Part shown: positions 14,848 through 22,756 of the stretch, in pieces
Position numbering within the stretch: position 1 is the first letter of the stretch
Layout: each line of letters opens with the position of its first letter
Assembly: GCA_040390855.1 (NCBI GenBank)
Contig: JAZJXO010000005.1
Location: 1 to 64,000 of the forward strand
DNA from: Parvibaculum sp040390855
GTDB taxonomy: Bacteria > Pseudomonadota > Alphaproteobacteria > Parvibaculales > Parvibaculaceae
Direction: 5' to 3'
Length of the DNA stretch: 64,000 nucleotides
The notes under the pieces: generated by a model
What the model saw: the letters and a program-made list of their open reading frames with translations, nothing else
Database searches by the model: none
Told to the model about the DNA's origin: nothing
Program-made: the position numbers and the translations under genes

Positions 14848-16455
14848 TCAAGCGTCGTGGGAAATCAGAAGTTTGTAGGCGGGAAGGGTCAGGAACTCTT
14901 CGCATTCATCAGCAGTTGCCATATCGGCGAAGAGACGGATCGCTTCGTCGAAATGGCCCGACGTCCAGCGCGTTTCGCCAAGCGTGGCGCGGAGCGTCGT
15001 CATTTCGTCGTCGAGAACGGACTGGAACAAATCTTTGGTAACCTTGCGGCCGTCGTTCAAAGCGGCGCCGTGATAGAGCCACTGCCAGATCTGTGTGCGG
15101 CTGATTTCGGCGGTCGCGGCATCTTCCATGAGATTGTAGAGTGGCACGGCACCACGGCCACCGATCCATGCTTCGATATATTGAACGCCGACGCGCACGC
15201 ATTCGCGCATACCGTGTTCGGTGCGTTCGCCCTTGTGAGGCTCCAACAATTCCTTCTGGCCCATCACCACGTCCTGACGCTGACGCGACAACTGGTTCGG
15301 ACCTGCGAGCTTGCCGAAAATTTCCATCGCCACGGGCACGAGATCTGGATGCGCGACCCATGTGCCGTCATGGCCATTGGTCGATTCACGATCCTTGTCG
15401 GCGCGGACTTTGTTGAAGGCGGCAAGGTTTGCGGCTTCATCGCCCTTTACGGGGATCTGGGCTGCCATGCCGCCCATCGCGAAAGCGCCGCGCTCGTGGC
15501 AGGTCTTCACGAGGAGTAGTGAATAGGCATTGAGGAAGGCGCTGCCCATGACAACCGAAGCGCGGTCGGGCAGCAGGTAATTCGGGTTTTTGCCCAGGCG
15601 CTTGATGTAGCTGAAGATGTAATCCCAACGGCCGCAGTTGAGACCGACGATATGGTCTTTCAACTCGAACAGGATTTCGTGCATTTCGAAAGCGGCGGGC
15701 AGCGTCTCGATGAGGACGGTCGCCTTGATCGTGCCGTTCGCAATACCCAATGCTTTCTGTGCGAAGACGAAGACATCGTTCCAGAGGCGGGCTTCGAGAT
15801 GGCTTTCCATCTTGGGCAGATAAAAATACGGGCCGGTCTTGTGGGCTTTGAGCTTCTTGGCGTTGTGGAAAAAGTAGAGACCGAAATCGAAGAGCGAGCC
15901 GGACATGGGGCGCCCGTCAACTTCCAGATGCGCCTCTTCCAGATGCCAGCCGCGCGGGCGGACGTTCAGCACCGCATGTTTGTCGGCGACGTTGTAAGTC
16001 TTGCCGTTCGCTTCATCGGTGAAGCCGATCTTGCCGTCCCAGTAATCCATGAGATTGAGCTGGCCGTTGATCATGTTGTCCCATGTCGGCGAGGCGGCAT
16101 CTTCGAAGTCCGTCATATAGGACTGCGCGCCGGAATTGAGCGCGTTGATGACCATCTTGCGATTGTCGACGGGGCCGGTGATTTCGACGCGGCGGTCCAT
16201 CAGGTCAGACGGAATGGGCGCGACTTTCCAGTCGCCTTCACGCACGGATTTTGTCGAGGGGAGAAAGTCGGGAAGCTCGCCGGCATCAAAACGCTTCTGG
16301 CGTTCCATGCGCGCATCGAGAAGTTCGCGGCGACGGGCGCCGAACTTGCGCTCAAGCTCGCCGACAAAGGCAATCGCATCAGCCGTCAGGATACGTTCGA
16401 AACCGGGCTTCACGGCGCCGCGAAGCTCGATGCCCGAGGTGGTGGTCGTCGTCAT
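14848..16455 (-). CDS. aceB: Malate synthase A
   Basis: Condenses glyoxylate with acetyl-CoA to malate. The 535-residue length is that of the A form rather than the 720-residue G form. Recognisable segments are SYMTDFEDAASPTWDNMINGQ, NCGRWDYIFSYIKR, and FAMGGMAAQIPVKGDE. The start MTTTTTSG at 16455 has GGAGAG six bases upstream; the frame continues upstream for 95 codons through the promoter region and is rejected. It is divergent from an ScfR-type regulator, its likely controller. Confidence 0.95.
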   Translation of the reverse strand: MTTTTTSGIELRGAVKPGFERILTADAIAFVGELERKFGARRRELLDARMERQKRFDAGELPDFLPSTKSVREGDWKVAPIPSDLMDRRVEITGPVDNRKMVINALNSGAQSYMTDFEDAASPTWDNMINGQLNLMDYWDGKIGFTDEANGKTYNVADKHAVLNVRPRGWHLEEAHLEVDGRPMSGSLFDFGLYFFHNAKKLKAHKTGPYFYLPKMESHLEARLWNDVFVFAQKALGIANGTIKATVLIETLPAAFEMHEILFELKDHIVGLNCGRWDYIFSYIKRLGKNPNYLLPDRASVVMGSAFLNAYSLLLVKTCHERGAFAMGGMAAQIPVKGDEAANLAAFNKVRADKDRESTNGHDGTWVAHPDLVPVAMEIFGKLAGPNQLSRQRQDVVMGQKELLEPHKGERTEHGMRECVRVGVQYIEAWIGGRGAVPLYNLMEDAATAEISRTQIWQWLYHGAALNDGRKVTKDLFQSVLDDEMTTLRATLGETRWTSGHFDEAIRLFADMATADECEEFLTLPAYKLLISHDA

Positions 16456-16591
16456 ATGCACTCTCCGAGGGTCTGATCTCGGCGAGGTCATACATCCACA
16501 ACAAGCAAATGTCCAAAACAAACCTAAACTATTGAAATTGTTAAAGTAAAGAAGTTCACAAAACTCGCTGTCAATTTTGTTGTGTGTGTAA

Positions 16592-16601
16592 AATTTGTAA
16601 A
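16592..16601. promoter_or_regulatory. Candidate RamB/ScfR-type site
   Basis: AATTTGTAAA differs at one base from the RamB consensus (A/G)(A/G)TTTGCAAA reported for Corynebacterium. It lies between aceB and the divergent ScfR gene, close to the latter's start. An additional TTTGCTT half-site occurs near 16500-16508 on the minus strand. Confidence 0.35.
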
Positions 16602-16642
16602 TTATGATGCCGGAAAGCGACCCATCGGAGCGAGTTTCGAAC

Positions 16643-18082
16643 ATGGCAGCAGAGAAAAAAGTCTTTGCCGGTCCGCGCGTTAGACGGTTAAGGCGCGAGC
16701 GCGGCCTAACGCAGGTCCGCATGGCGGCGGACCTTGGCATATCAGCGAGTTATCTCAACCTGATCGAGCGCAACCAGCGCCCCATGTCGGCGCAAATCCT
16801 TCTGAAGCTCGCGGAAGTCTATGACATCGAGTTGCGCAGCCTTGGCGGCGACGACGAGGCGCGGGCCATGACGGGCTTGCGAGAGGTCTTTGCCGACCCG
16901 CTGTTCCGCGATTCCGGCCTCACCGCACAGGACATTCAGGAGGTTGCCGCAGCCAGCCCGACCAGCGCGGAGGCGATTGCCACGCTTTACCGCGCCTATC
17001 AGCAGGCAGTGGTGAACACATCGCTGCTGGCCGAGAGGCTCGCCGACCGCGATTTGCTTGACGGCGGGCAGACGCTTTCAGCGCCTCTGGAAGAGGTGCG
17101 CGATTTCATCAACAGCCGGAACAATCATTTTCCCGCACTGGACGAGACGGCGGAGGAGCTTTACCGCAATGCGCAGCTTGGCGCGGACGAACCTTATGTG
17201 AGCTTGCGCAACTATCTCCGCACGGCGCATGGCGTGACGACGCGCGTGGTGCCTGCCGACCTCATGTCGGGAGAGTTGCGCCGCTATGACCGCCATCGCC
17301 AGACGATTTTTCTGTCGGAGCTTCTCGACCAGCCGGGGCGCTCGTTTCAACTTGCCTATCAGCTCGGCTATTTCGAACAGTCGCGCGCGATTGAAGACAT
17401 TGTCGAGGGGTCCGAACTACAGGGCGACGAGGCGCTGACACTGTGCCGTGTGGCGCTTGCCAATTATTTCGCCGCCGCGCTGCTGATGCCTTATGCGGCG
17501 TTCCTGCGCACAGCAGAAGAGACGCGCTATGACATGCGCTTGCTGGGCCGACGCTTCGGCACGAGCTTCGAGCAGGTCTGTCACCGCATCACGACCTTGC
17601 AGCGGCCCGGCGCGCGCGGCATTCCGTTTTTTCTGATCCGCGTCGACAATGCGGGCAATGTGTCGAAGCGCTTTTCAGCCGCCGGTTTTCACTTCGCGCG
17701 TTTCGGCGGGACCTGTCCACGCTGGAATGTGCATGACGCTTTCCGCGTGCCCGGCAATATCTATACGCAGGTCATCCAGATGGAAGACGGCACGCGGTAT
17801 TTTTCCATCGCGCGCACTGTAAGCCGTGGCGGCTCTGGCATCGGCGTGCCGGGCGATCAATATGCGGTGGGGCTTGGCTGCGAAATCAGCCACGCAAAAA
17901 AGATCATCTATAGCCAGGGATTTGATCTCGATGACGAGCGCGGCGCGACACCCATCGGCGTCAACTGCCGTTTGTGCGAAAGGCTTGATTGCTCGCAGCG
18001 CGCCTTTCCGCCGTTGAAGCAACGCCTGCGCATCGAGGATCATGTGCGCGGCGTTTCGCCTTTTGGTGTGCTTCAAAGTTAG
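16643..18082 (+). CDS. ScfR/RamB-type XRE-family transcriptional regulator
   Basis: A 479-residue regulator. Residues about 8-65 form a helix-turn-helix of the XRE type (RRLRRERGLTQVRMAADLGISASYLNLIERNQRP); the middle resembles the ImmA/IrrE peptidase-like domain, and the C terminus is DUF2083 with the cysteines of NCRLCERLDCSQRAFP. This architecture is that of short-chain fatty acyl-CoA regulators such as RamB and PccR, which sense acyl-CoA and control acetate or propionate genes. ATG 16643 is chosen over 16604 because GGAG precedes it and the domain starts just after. It is divergent from the glyoxylate bypass. Confidence 0.88.
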   Translation: MAAEKKVFAGPRVRRLRRERGLTQVRMAADLGISASYLNLIERNQRPMSAQILLKLAEVYDIELRSLGGDDEARAMTGLREVFADPLFRDSGLTAQDIQEVAAASPTSAEAIATLYRAYQQAVVNTSLLAERLADRDLLDGGQTLSAPLEEVRDFINSRNNHFPALDETAEELYRNAQLGADEPYVSLRNYLRTAHGVTTRVVPADLMSGELRRYDRHRQTIFLSELLDQPGRSFQLAYQLGYFEQSRAIEDIVEGSELQGDEALTLCRVALANYFAAALLMPYAAFLRTAEETRYDMRLLGRRFGTSFEQVCHRITTLQRPGARGIPFFLIRVDNAGNVSKRFSAAGFHFARFGGTCPRWNVHDAFRVPGNIYTQVIQMEDGTRYFSIARTVSRGGSGIGVPGDQYAVGLGCEISHAKKIIYSQGFDLDDERGATPIGVNCRLCERLDCSQRAFPPLKQRLRIEDHVRGVSPFGVLQS

Positions 18083-18204
18083 AGCGAGAAGATCGCCTTG
18101 AGTGTGTAGGACACAAGCGCGACGGCGAGCGCGCTTGCCGCCCAGATGCCGAAGAACCATGCAAGACGGCGCGGCAGGGATTTCTCACCCTCAGTGTTTG
18201 GCAT
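18079..18204 (-). CDS. DUF2474 small subunit of bd-type oxidase (CydX-like)
   Basis: A 41-residue protein, MPNTEGEKSLPRRLAWFFG then one transmembrane helix (IWAASALAVALVSYTLKAIF). DUF2474 proteins accompany cyanide-insensitive bd oxidases and correspond to CydX. The start overlaps the last 14 bases of cydB, and its stop overlaps that of the convergent ScfR gene. It completes a cydA-cydB-DUF2474 operon. Confidence 0.85.
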   Translation of the reverse strand: MPNTEGEKSLPRRLAWFFGIWAASALAVALVSYTLKAIFSL

Positions 18205-19195
18205 AGCCGCCATGTTCGCTCGCCTTTCCTTTAAAGACACTATAGGCATACCACGTGTAGCCCAAGACCATCGGCAGGGTGATAGCGACGCCGATAAGCG
18301 CAAACACCATACTGGAGCGCGGCGCGGCGGCCTCCCAGATGGACAGTGACGGCGGCACGATGTTCGGATACATGCTGACGCCCAGACCGATATAGCCCCA
18401 GACGAATAGTCCGATGGCGGAGAAAAAAGGCAGGCGCTCGCCGTTGCTCAGAATGCCATAGTAAAGCAGCGCCGCATTGAGCGCCGTCATGGCGGGGATC
18501 GGCGCGAGGAGGAGCGCATTGATGCCGCCGAACCAGCGCCCGGCAATCGCAGGCTGGAGAAGCGGCGTCATCACGCTGACGGCGACCATGGCGACAAGCA
18601 AGGCACCGCCGAGGACGAGCGCTGCACGACGGGCCCAGGCTTGCGTCTCGCCTTCGCCCTTCATCACGATCCAAGTGGCACCGAGAAGTCCGTAGCCTGC
18701 GACGAGGCCGAGCCCTGTGAGGATCGAGAAGGGGGAGAGCCAGTCAAACATGCCGCCGGCAAAGCGGTGGTCGACAATGGTAACCCCCTGAATGAGCGCA
18801 CCCGCGAGCACGCCCTGCGCAAACGTGGCGACAAGCGAACCGCCGAAGAAAGCACGGTCCCACAGATATTTGCTCGTATGGGCGCTGTGGCGGAACTCGA
18901 ACGCGACACCACGGAAGATGAGCGCGAAGAGAAGCCCCATCACGGGAAGATAAAAGGCAGGCAGCGCGGTTGAATAGGCGACCGGAAAGAAGACGAGAAG
19001 CCCGCCGCCGCCAAGAATAAGCCATGTCTCGTTGCCGTCCCAGACAGGCGCGACAGAGTTCATCATTACGTCACGCGCTTTGTCATCGGGCGCGAAGGGA
19101 AAGAGGATGCCGACGCCGAGATCGAAACCGTCAAGCACGACGTAGATGAGAATGCCTGCGGCGATGACACCGGCGGCGATTAAGGCGAGGTCCAT
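18191..19195 (-). CDS. cydB: Cytochrome bd-type quinol oxidase subunit II
   Basis: Membrane subunit of 334 residues with about eight to nine helices. It has the characteristic N terminus (VLDGFDLGVGILFPFAPDDKARDVMMNSVAPVWDGNETWLILGG) and the FRGVAFEFRHSA segment. AGAGGAG lies seven bases before the ATG, 12 bases after cydA. Together with CydA and the DUF2474 protein it forms a quinol oxidase, probably the CIO subtype. Confidence 0.95.
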   Translation of the reverse strand: MDLALIAAGVIAAGILIYVVLDGFDLGVGILFPFAPDDKARDVMMNSVAPVWDGNETWLILGGGGLLVFFPVAYSTALPAFYLPVMGLLFALIFRGVAFEFRHSAHTSKYLWDRAFFGGSLVATFAQGVLAGALIQGVTIVDHRFAGGMFDWLSPFSILTGLGLVAGYGLLGATWIVMKGEGETQAWARRAALVLGGALLVAMVAVSVMTPLLQPAIAGRWFGGINALLLAPIPAMTALNAALLYYGILSNGERLPFFSAIGLFVWGYIGLGVSMYPNIVPPSLSIWEAAAPRSSMVFALIGVAITLPMVLGYTWYAYSVFKGKASEHGGYAKH

Positions 19196-19207
19196 TTTCG
19201 TGCTCCT

Positions 19208-20605
19208 CTATTCTGCCGGTACGACGAGGCCGGGCCGCGCGCCGCGAATGGCCTCCGGTGTATCGTCTTCATTTTCGGGGGCGGGCAGCGCGGGACCGAC
19301 GCGGATGAGTTTCACGAGATAATAGAGGTACGCCCCGAACAGACCGCCATAGACGACGAGGAAGACGGTGAGCGTGGTCGCGATCATCGTGCCGTTGATA
19401 ACCGGAGACGCGCTGTCTGCCGTGCGCAACACACCGTATATCGTATAGGGCTGACGACCCACTTCAGCGACGAACCAGCCGGCAAGCGTGGCGACAAAAC
19501 CGGTGGGCGTTGCGACAAGGCAGAGACGGTTGAACCAGAGGCTCGTTTGCAATGTGCCTGTGTAGCGCGCATAGGCCCCCCAGACGCCGATCAGGAGGAA
19601 GAGCACACCGAGCCCTACCATGACGCGGAAGGACCAGAAGACGACACCGACGGGCGGGCGGTCTTCGCGTGCCACGTCTTTGAGCCCCGGAACGACGCCG
19701 TCGGGATCATGCGTGAGGATGAGGCTTGCGCCCTTGGGTATGCTGATTTCGAAATGATTTTTTTCGAGTTTTGAATCCGGCAACGCGAAGAGAATAAGCG
19801 GGGCTCCGGCCTGACGGTCCCAGTTGGCTTCCATCGCCGCGACCTTGACCGGCTGATGTTCGAGCACATTGAGCCCGTGTTGGTCGCCGATGAAAATCTG
19901 CAAGGGCGCGAGCACGAGAATGGCCCAGAGCGCGATGGACTGGCTTTTGCCTGCAAGGACTTTGTGCTTGCCACTCAACGCGTAATAGGCCGCCACACCG
20001 GCAATGAAAATCGCCGTGGTGAGGAAGGAGGCGGTGAGCATATGGGCGAGTCGATAGGGGAAGGAGGGATTGAAAATGATCGCGAACCAGTCGTCCGGCA
20101 CATAGGAGCCAAGCACCGGATCAATATGCGCGCCTTGCGGCGTCTGCATCCAGCTATTGGCGGAGAGAATCCAGAACGACGACAGCGTCGTGCCGAAAGC
20201 AACGAGGAAGGTCGCGAGGAAATGCAGCCGCGGCCCCACTTTGTTCCAGCCGAACAGCATGACGCCGAGAAAACCGGCTTCCATGAAAAAGGCGGTGAGG
20301 ACTTCAAAGCCGATCAGCGGCCCGAGAACGGGGCCGGAGATGCGCGAGAATTCAGACCAGTTGGTGCCGAACTGATAGGAGAGCACGAGACCCGACACGA
20401 CACCCATGCCGAAGGTCAACGCAAAGAGGCGGACCCAGAAATGATAGAGCCGCAGATAGGCATCGTCTTTCGTTCTGAGCCATGCCGCTTCGACAAAAAA
20501 CAAAAAGGCGGCAAGGCCGATGGTGAGTGTCGGAAAGAGAATGTGAAACGAGACGGTGAACGCAAACTGTAGTCGCGCAAGAATTTCAGCGTCGGGCGCG
20601 GGCAT
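19208..20605 (-). CDS. cydA: Cytochrome bd-type quinol oxidase subunit I, CIO-like
   Basis: Heme-bearing subunit of 465 residues. The high-spin heme ligand is His21 in FTVSFHILFPTLTIG; RLAHMLTASF near 187 holds the His and GRQPYTIYGVLRT is the conserved C-terminal segment of the low-spin heme region. It is shorter than E. coli CydA (522) because the quinol loop lacks the long insertion, the mark of cyanide-insensitive oxidases. GGAGGTG precedes the ATG. A GGTA-AA-TACC repeat lies upstream. Confidence 0.93.
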   Translation of the reverse strand: MPAPDAEILARLQFAFTVSFHILFPTLTIGLAAFLFFVEAAWLRTKDDAYLRLYHFWVRLFALTFGMGVVSGLVLSYQFGTNWSEFSRISGPVLGPLIGFEVLTAFFMEAGFLGVMLFGWNKVGPRLHFLATFLVAFGTTLSSFWILSANSWMQTPQGAHIDPVLGSYVPDDWFAIIFNPSFPYRLAHMLTASFLTTAIFIAGVAAYYALSGKHKVLAGKSQSIALWAILVLAPLQIFIGDQHGLNVLEHQPVKVAAMEANWDRQAGAPLILFALPDSKLEKNHFEISIPKGASLILTHDPDGVVPGLKDVAREDRPPVGVVFWSFRVMVGLGVLFLLIGVWGAYARYTGTLQTSLWFNRLCLVATPTGFVATLAGWFVAEVGRQPYTIYGVLRTADSASPVINGTMIATTLTVFLVVYGGLFGAYLYYLVKLIRVGPALPAPENEDDTPEAIRGARPGLVVPAE

Positions 20606-20702
20606 GGTGGCACCTCCGAAGTGATACCGACAGTAAGGCCCATTTTGCCCGAAAAGGAAATCTGAAAAGACGCAAATTGCACCGACGCGTCAATCTGCCA
20701 GT

Positions 20703-20718
20703 AGGGGTAAATACCTAT
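20703..20718. promoter_or_regulatory. Inverted heptamer repeat upstream of cydA
   Basis: AGGGGTA-AA-TACCTAT, an inverted repeat with a perfect GGTA-N2-TACC core, 98 bases upstream of the cydA start and just downstream of the kinase gene stop. Each arm fits the LuxR/NarL heptamer TACYYMT, but in the opposite orientation to the NarL 7-2-7 site. A LuxR-type response regulator is the plausible binder. Confidence 0.4.
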
Positions 20719-20743
20719 GTGACGTATTGTCAGTGCGGAGCGT

Positions 20744-22282
20744 TCAGCGGATCAGCCGCTCGGCCGGAAAGGTCAGCGAGATGGTGACGGGCTCTTGCGC
20801 ACTCTGGTTGATATGCATGGTGCCGCCATGCATCTCCATCACTTTGCGTGTGAGGGAAAGCGCAAGACTTTCGCTGCGGACGATGCCGCTGTTTTCCGTG
20901 CTGACAAACGGATCGTCGGCGAGATAGGGCAGGCGCGTCTGGCCGAGCAACTTGTCCGTGTCGGGCATTTCTTCCGAAATTGAAATTGTAATGCTGTCAT
21001 GCGCTTCGCGTACAACCAGTTTCAGCGTTGCGCCGCGATGAGCGCAATGGATGGCCTCGGCAAGAAGACGGAACAGGCCCTGGCGCAGACGGCGCGCGTC
21101 ACCGCGCAGGCCCGGAATGCGCGCGGGGCAATCCACTTCGACTTTGATGCCATTGTGATGCGCCGATCCGCGCTGGCTGGTGGCTGCAATTTCGACGAGC
21201 TGGCCAAGATTGCAGATCTCGTCGGTGAGGTTGATGTTTTCAGAATCCGCCTCGGCAATGCCAAGCAGATCTTCAATCATGTCGAGGAGAAGCATACCGC
21301 TTGAGTGAATGTCGTTGGCATAATCGCGATAACGCTCCTGCCCTATGGGGCCGAATTGTTCGTTCTTCATCAGCTCGGCAAAGCCGATGATATGCGTCAG
21401 CGGCGTGCGCAGGTCATGGTTGACGTTGGAGAAGAAGCTCTGGCTGCGCTTTTCTGTGTCGCGGCTTTTTGCGGTCACTTCCTGCATTGTCTGTTCGAGC
21501 ATGTGCCGGACTGTGATGTCATTGAGCGCCGCAATGCGGGCCGGCATACCGCCCCAGCGCGTTTCGATGACGCGCATTTCGGCAAAGCGGTTGTCGCCGT
21601 CGGGACGCATGACGGCCACTTCATGCTCGCCGATGTCGGAGGGCAGGCCGAAAGGTTTGCCGATCATCGATTCAGGTTCGCGTCCGAAAATATCGGCGGC
21701 AGCGGCATTGGCAAAGCGGACATGGCCGCGATTGTCGAGAATGACGATAGCGTCGGATGATTCCTGCACGAGCGTCACTTTATGCGGCTCAACGGCCTGT
21801 GGCGCGGGCGTGACATTTTCCGTGTCACGCAGCTGATGCCGCGCAATGGCACGGCGCAGCGACAGCATCAGCGCCCGCGGCGCATCGGCTTCATAGGTGA
21901 TGCAGTCTTCAGCGCCCGCCGCCATGGCGAGAAGCTGCAACTGCGGATCGTCGGACGAGGCCAGCGCGATCACCGGTGCATCGGGTCCGAGCGCACTGAC
22001 ACGGCGCAGGAAGGCGAGGTCCGTCGGTGTGCCCGCACCAATGTCAATAATCACCGCATCAAGACCGGGCGCGAGCAGCGGCGCGATCCCTTCGCTGCGC
22101 GAACAGAACTGGAAGTCGAAAGGGCCGACCACGCCGCTCTCCGCAGCAGACAGAAGGTCCTGACGCAGATATTTGTTTTCACTGACGACTTGAACGCTCA
22201 GGGCTTTGAGAGCCAGCGCCTTTGCTGTATCTGCGTTCGGAGTCCCTGATCGTCCCATGAAATCCTGGGCATTGCCGGTCAT
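20744..22282 (-). CDS. PAS histidine kinase with degenerate receiver and ATPase domains
   Basis: A 512-residue soluble protein. Residues about 70-150 look like a response-regulator receiver (LDAVIIDIGAG, GAEDCITYE) in which the usual Lys is absent. A PAS domain follows (IVILDNRGHVRFANAAAADIFG), then the dimerisation/phosphoacceptor helix NVNHDLRTPLTHIIGFAEL with His near 288. The C-terminal ATPase domain lacks the N-box Asn (LLAEAIHCA) and the GTGLG loop (VRSESLALSLTRK), so ATP binding is doubtful. The start at 22282 has AGGAAG eight bases upstream. It may act as a pseudokinase or phosphotransferase. Confidence 0.8.
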   Translation of the reverse strand: MTGNAQDFMGRSGTPNADTAKALALKALSVQVVSENKYLRQDLLSAAESGVVGPFDFQFCSRSEGIAPLLAPGLDAVIIDIGAGTPTDLAFLRRVSALGPDAPVIALASSDDPQLQLLAMAAGAEDCITYEADAPRALMLSLRRAIARHQLRDTENVTPAPQAVEPHKVTLVQESSDAIVILDNRGHVRFANAAAADIFGREPESMIGKPFGLPSDIGEHEVAVMRPDGDNRFAEMRVIETRWGGMPARIAALNDITVRHMLEQTMQEVTAKSRDTEKRSQSFFSNVNHDLRTPLTHIIGFAELMKNEQFGPIGQERYRDYANDIHSSGMLLLDMIEDLLGIAEADSENINLTDEICNLGQLVEIAATSQRGSAHHNGIKVEVDCPARIPGLRGDARRLRQGLFRLLAEAIHCAHRGATLKLVVREAHDSITISISEEMPDTDKLLGQTRLPYLADDPFVSTENSGIVRSESLALSLTRKVMEMHGGTMHINQSAQEPVTISLTFPAERLIR

Positions 22283-22600
22283 CGCGTTCACTTCCTGCCC
22301 CTACCCACCGAGACAGACGGGGCTGCCCGCCCTGCGCTCTGCCACCTGATCTTGCATTCACGATCCGCCCCCTTGGTAAACAGTTCATTAACGAGCGCAG
22401 CATGTGGTAGAGGGGGCGGCAATAAGACACCATAAGCGGGATTCGCAGCAGTTTGGAAAAATCAATATTTTCAAGGACTTGGGGAAAATTATGGTTTTGT
22501 GAAAGAGGTGGAAAAATTTTTTGCTTTCACATCTTGTTTACACGTCAAACGGGCGATCCGGACGGGTGCGACCTTCCAGAATGTACATTCCTGATTTAAT

Positions 22601-22614
22601 GATTCGACCGAATC
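22601..22614. promoter_or_regulatory. Palindrome of two GANTC sites
   Basis: GATTCG-AC-CGAATC, a perfect inverted repeat that contains two CcrM methylation sites (GATTC, GAATC). It lies in the 474-base divergent space between the degenerate kinase (22282) and hisS (22757). The rest of that space is AT-rich and also contains a CCCCGCG/CGCGGGG hairpin at 22687-22712, 44 bases before hisS; no tRNA or T-box was seen. Confidence 0.4.
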
Positions 22615-22756
22615 CCTTTTAATTTCTGGTACTTAGCTGTCGCTTAAGAACAAAAAACAGGGTGGTTCCGGAGCAAATTCCAGAGGCCCCGCGCAGGTCT
22701 TGTGACGCGGGGTTCTATCGGCTAGGTATGCGCCCGAACTATTCAGAGCTTATTTC

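Noticed and set aside
22650..22756. T-box or tRNA-like leader before hisS
   Set aside because: Only a simple GC hairpin is visible; no T-box core sequence or cloverleaf was found, and T-boxes are rare in this phylum.
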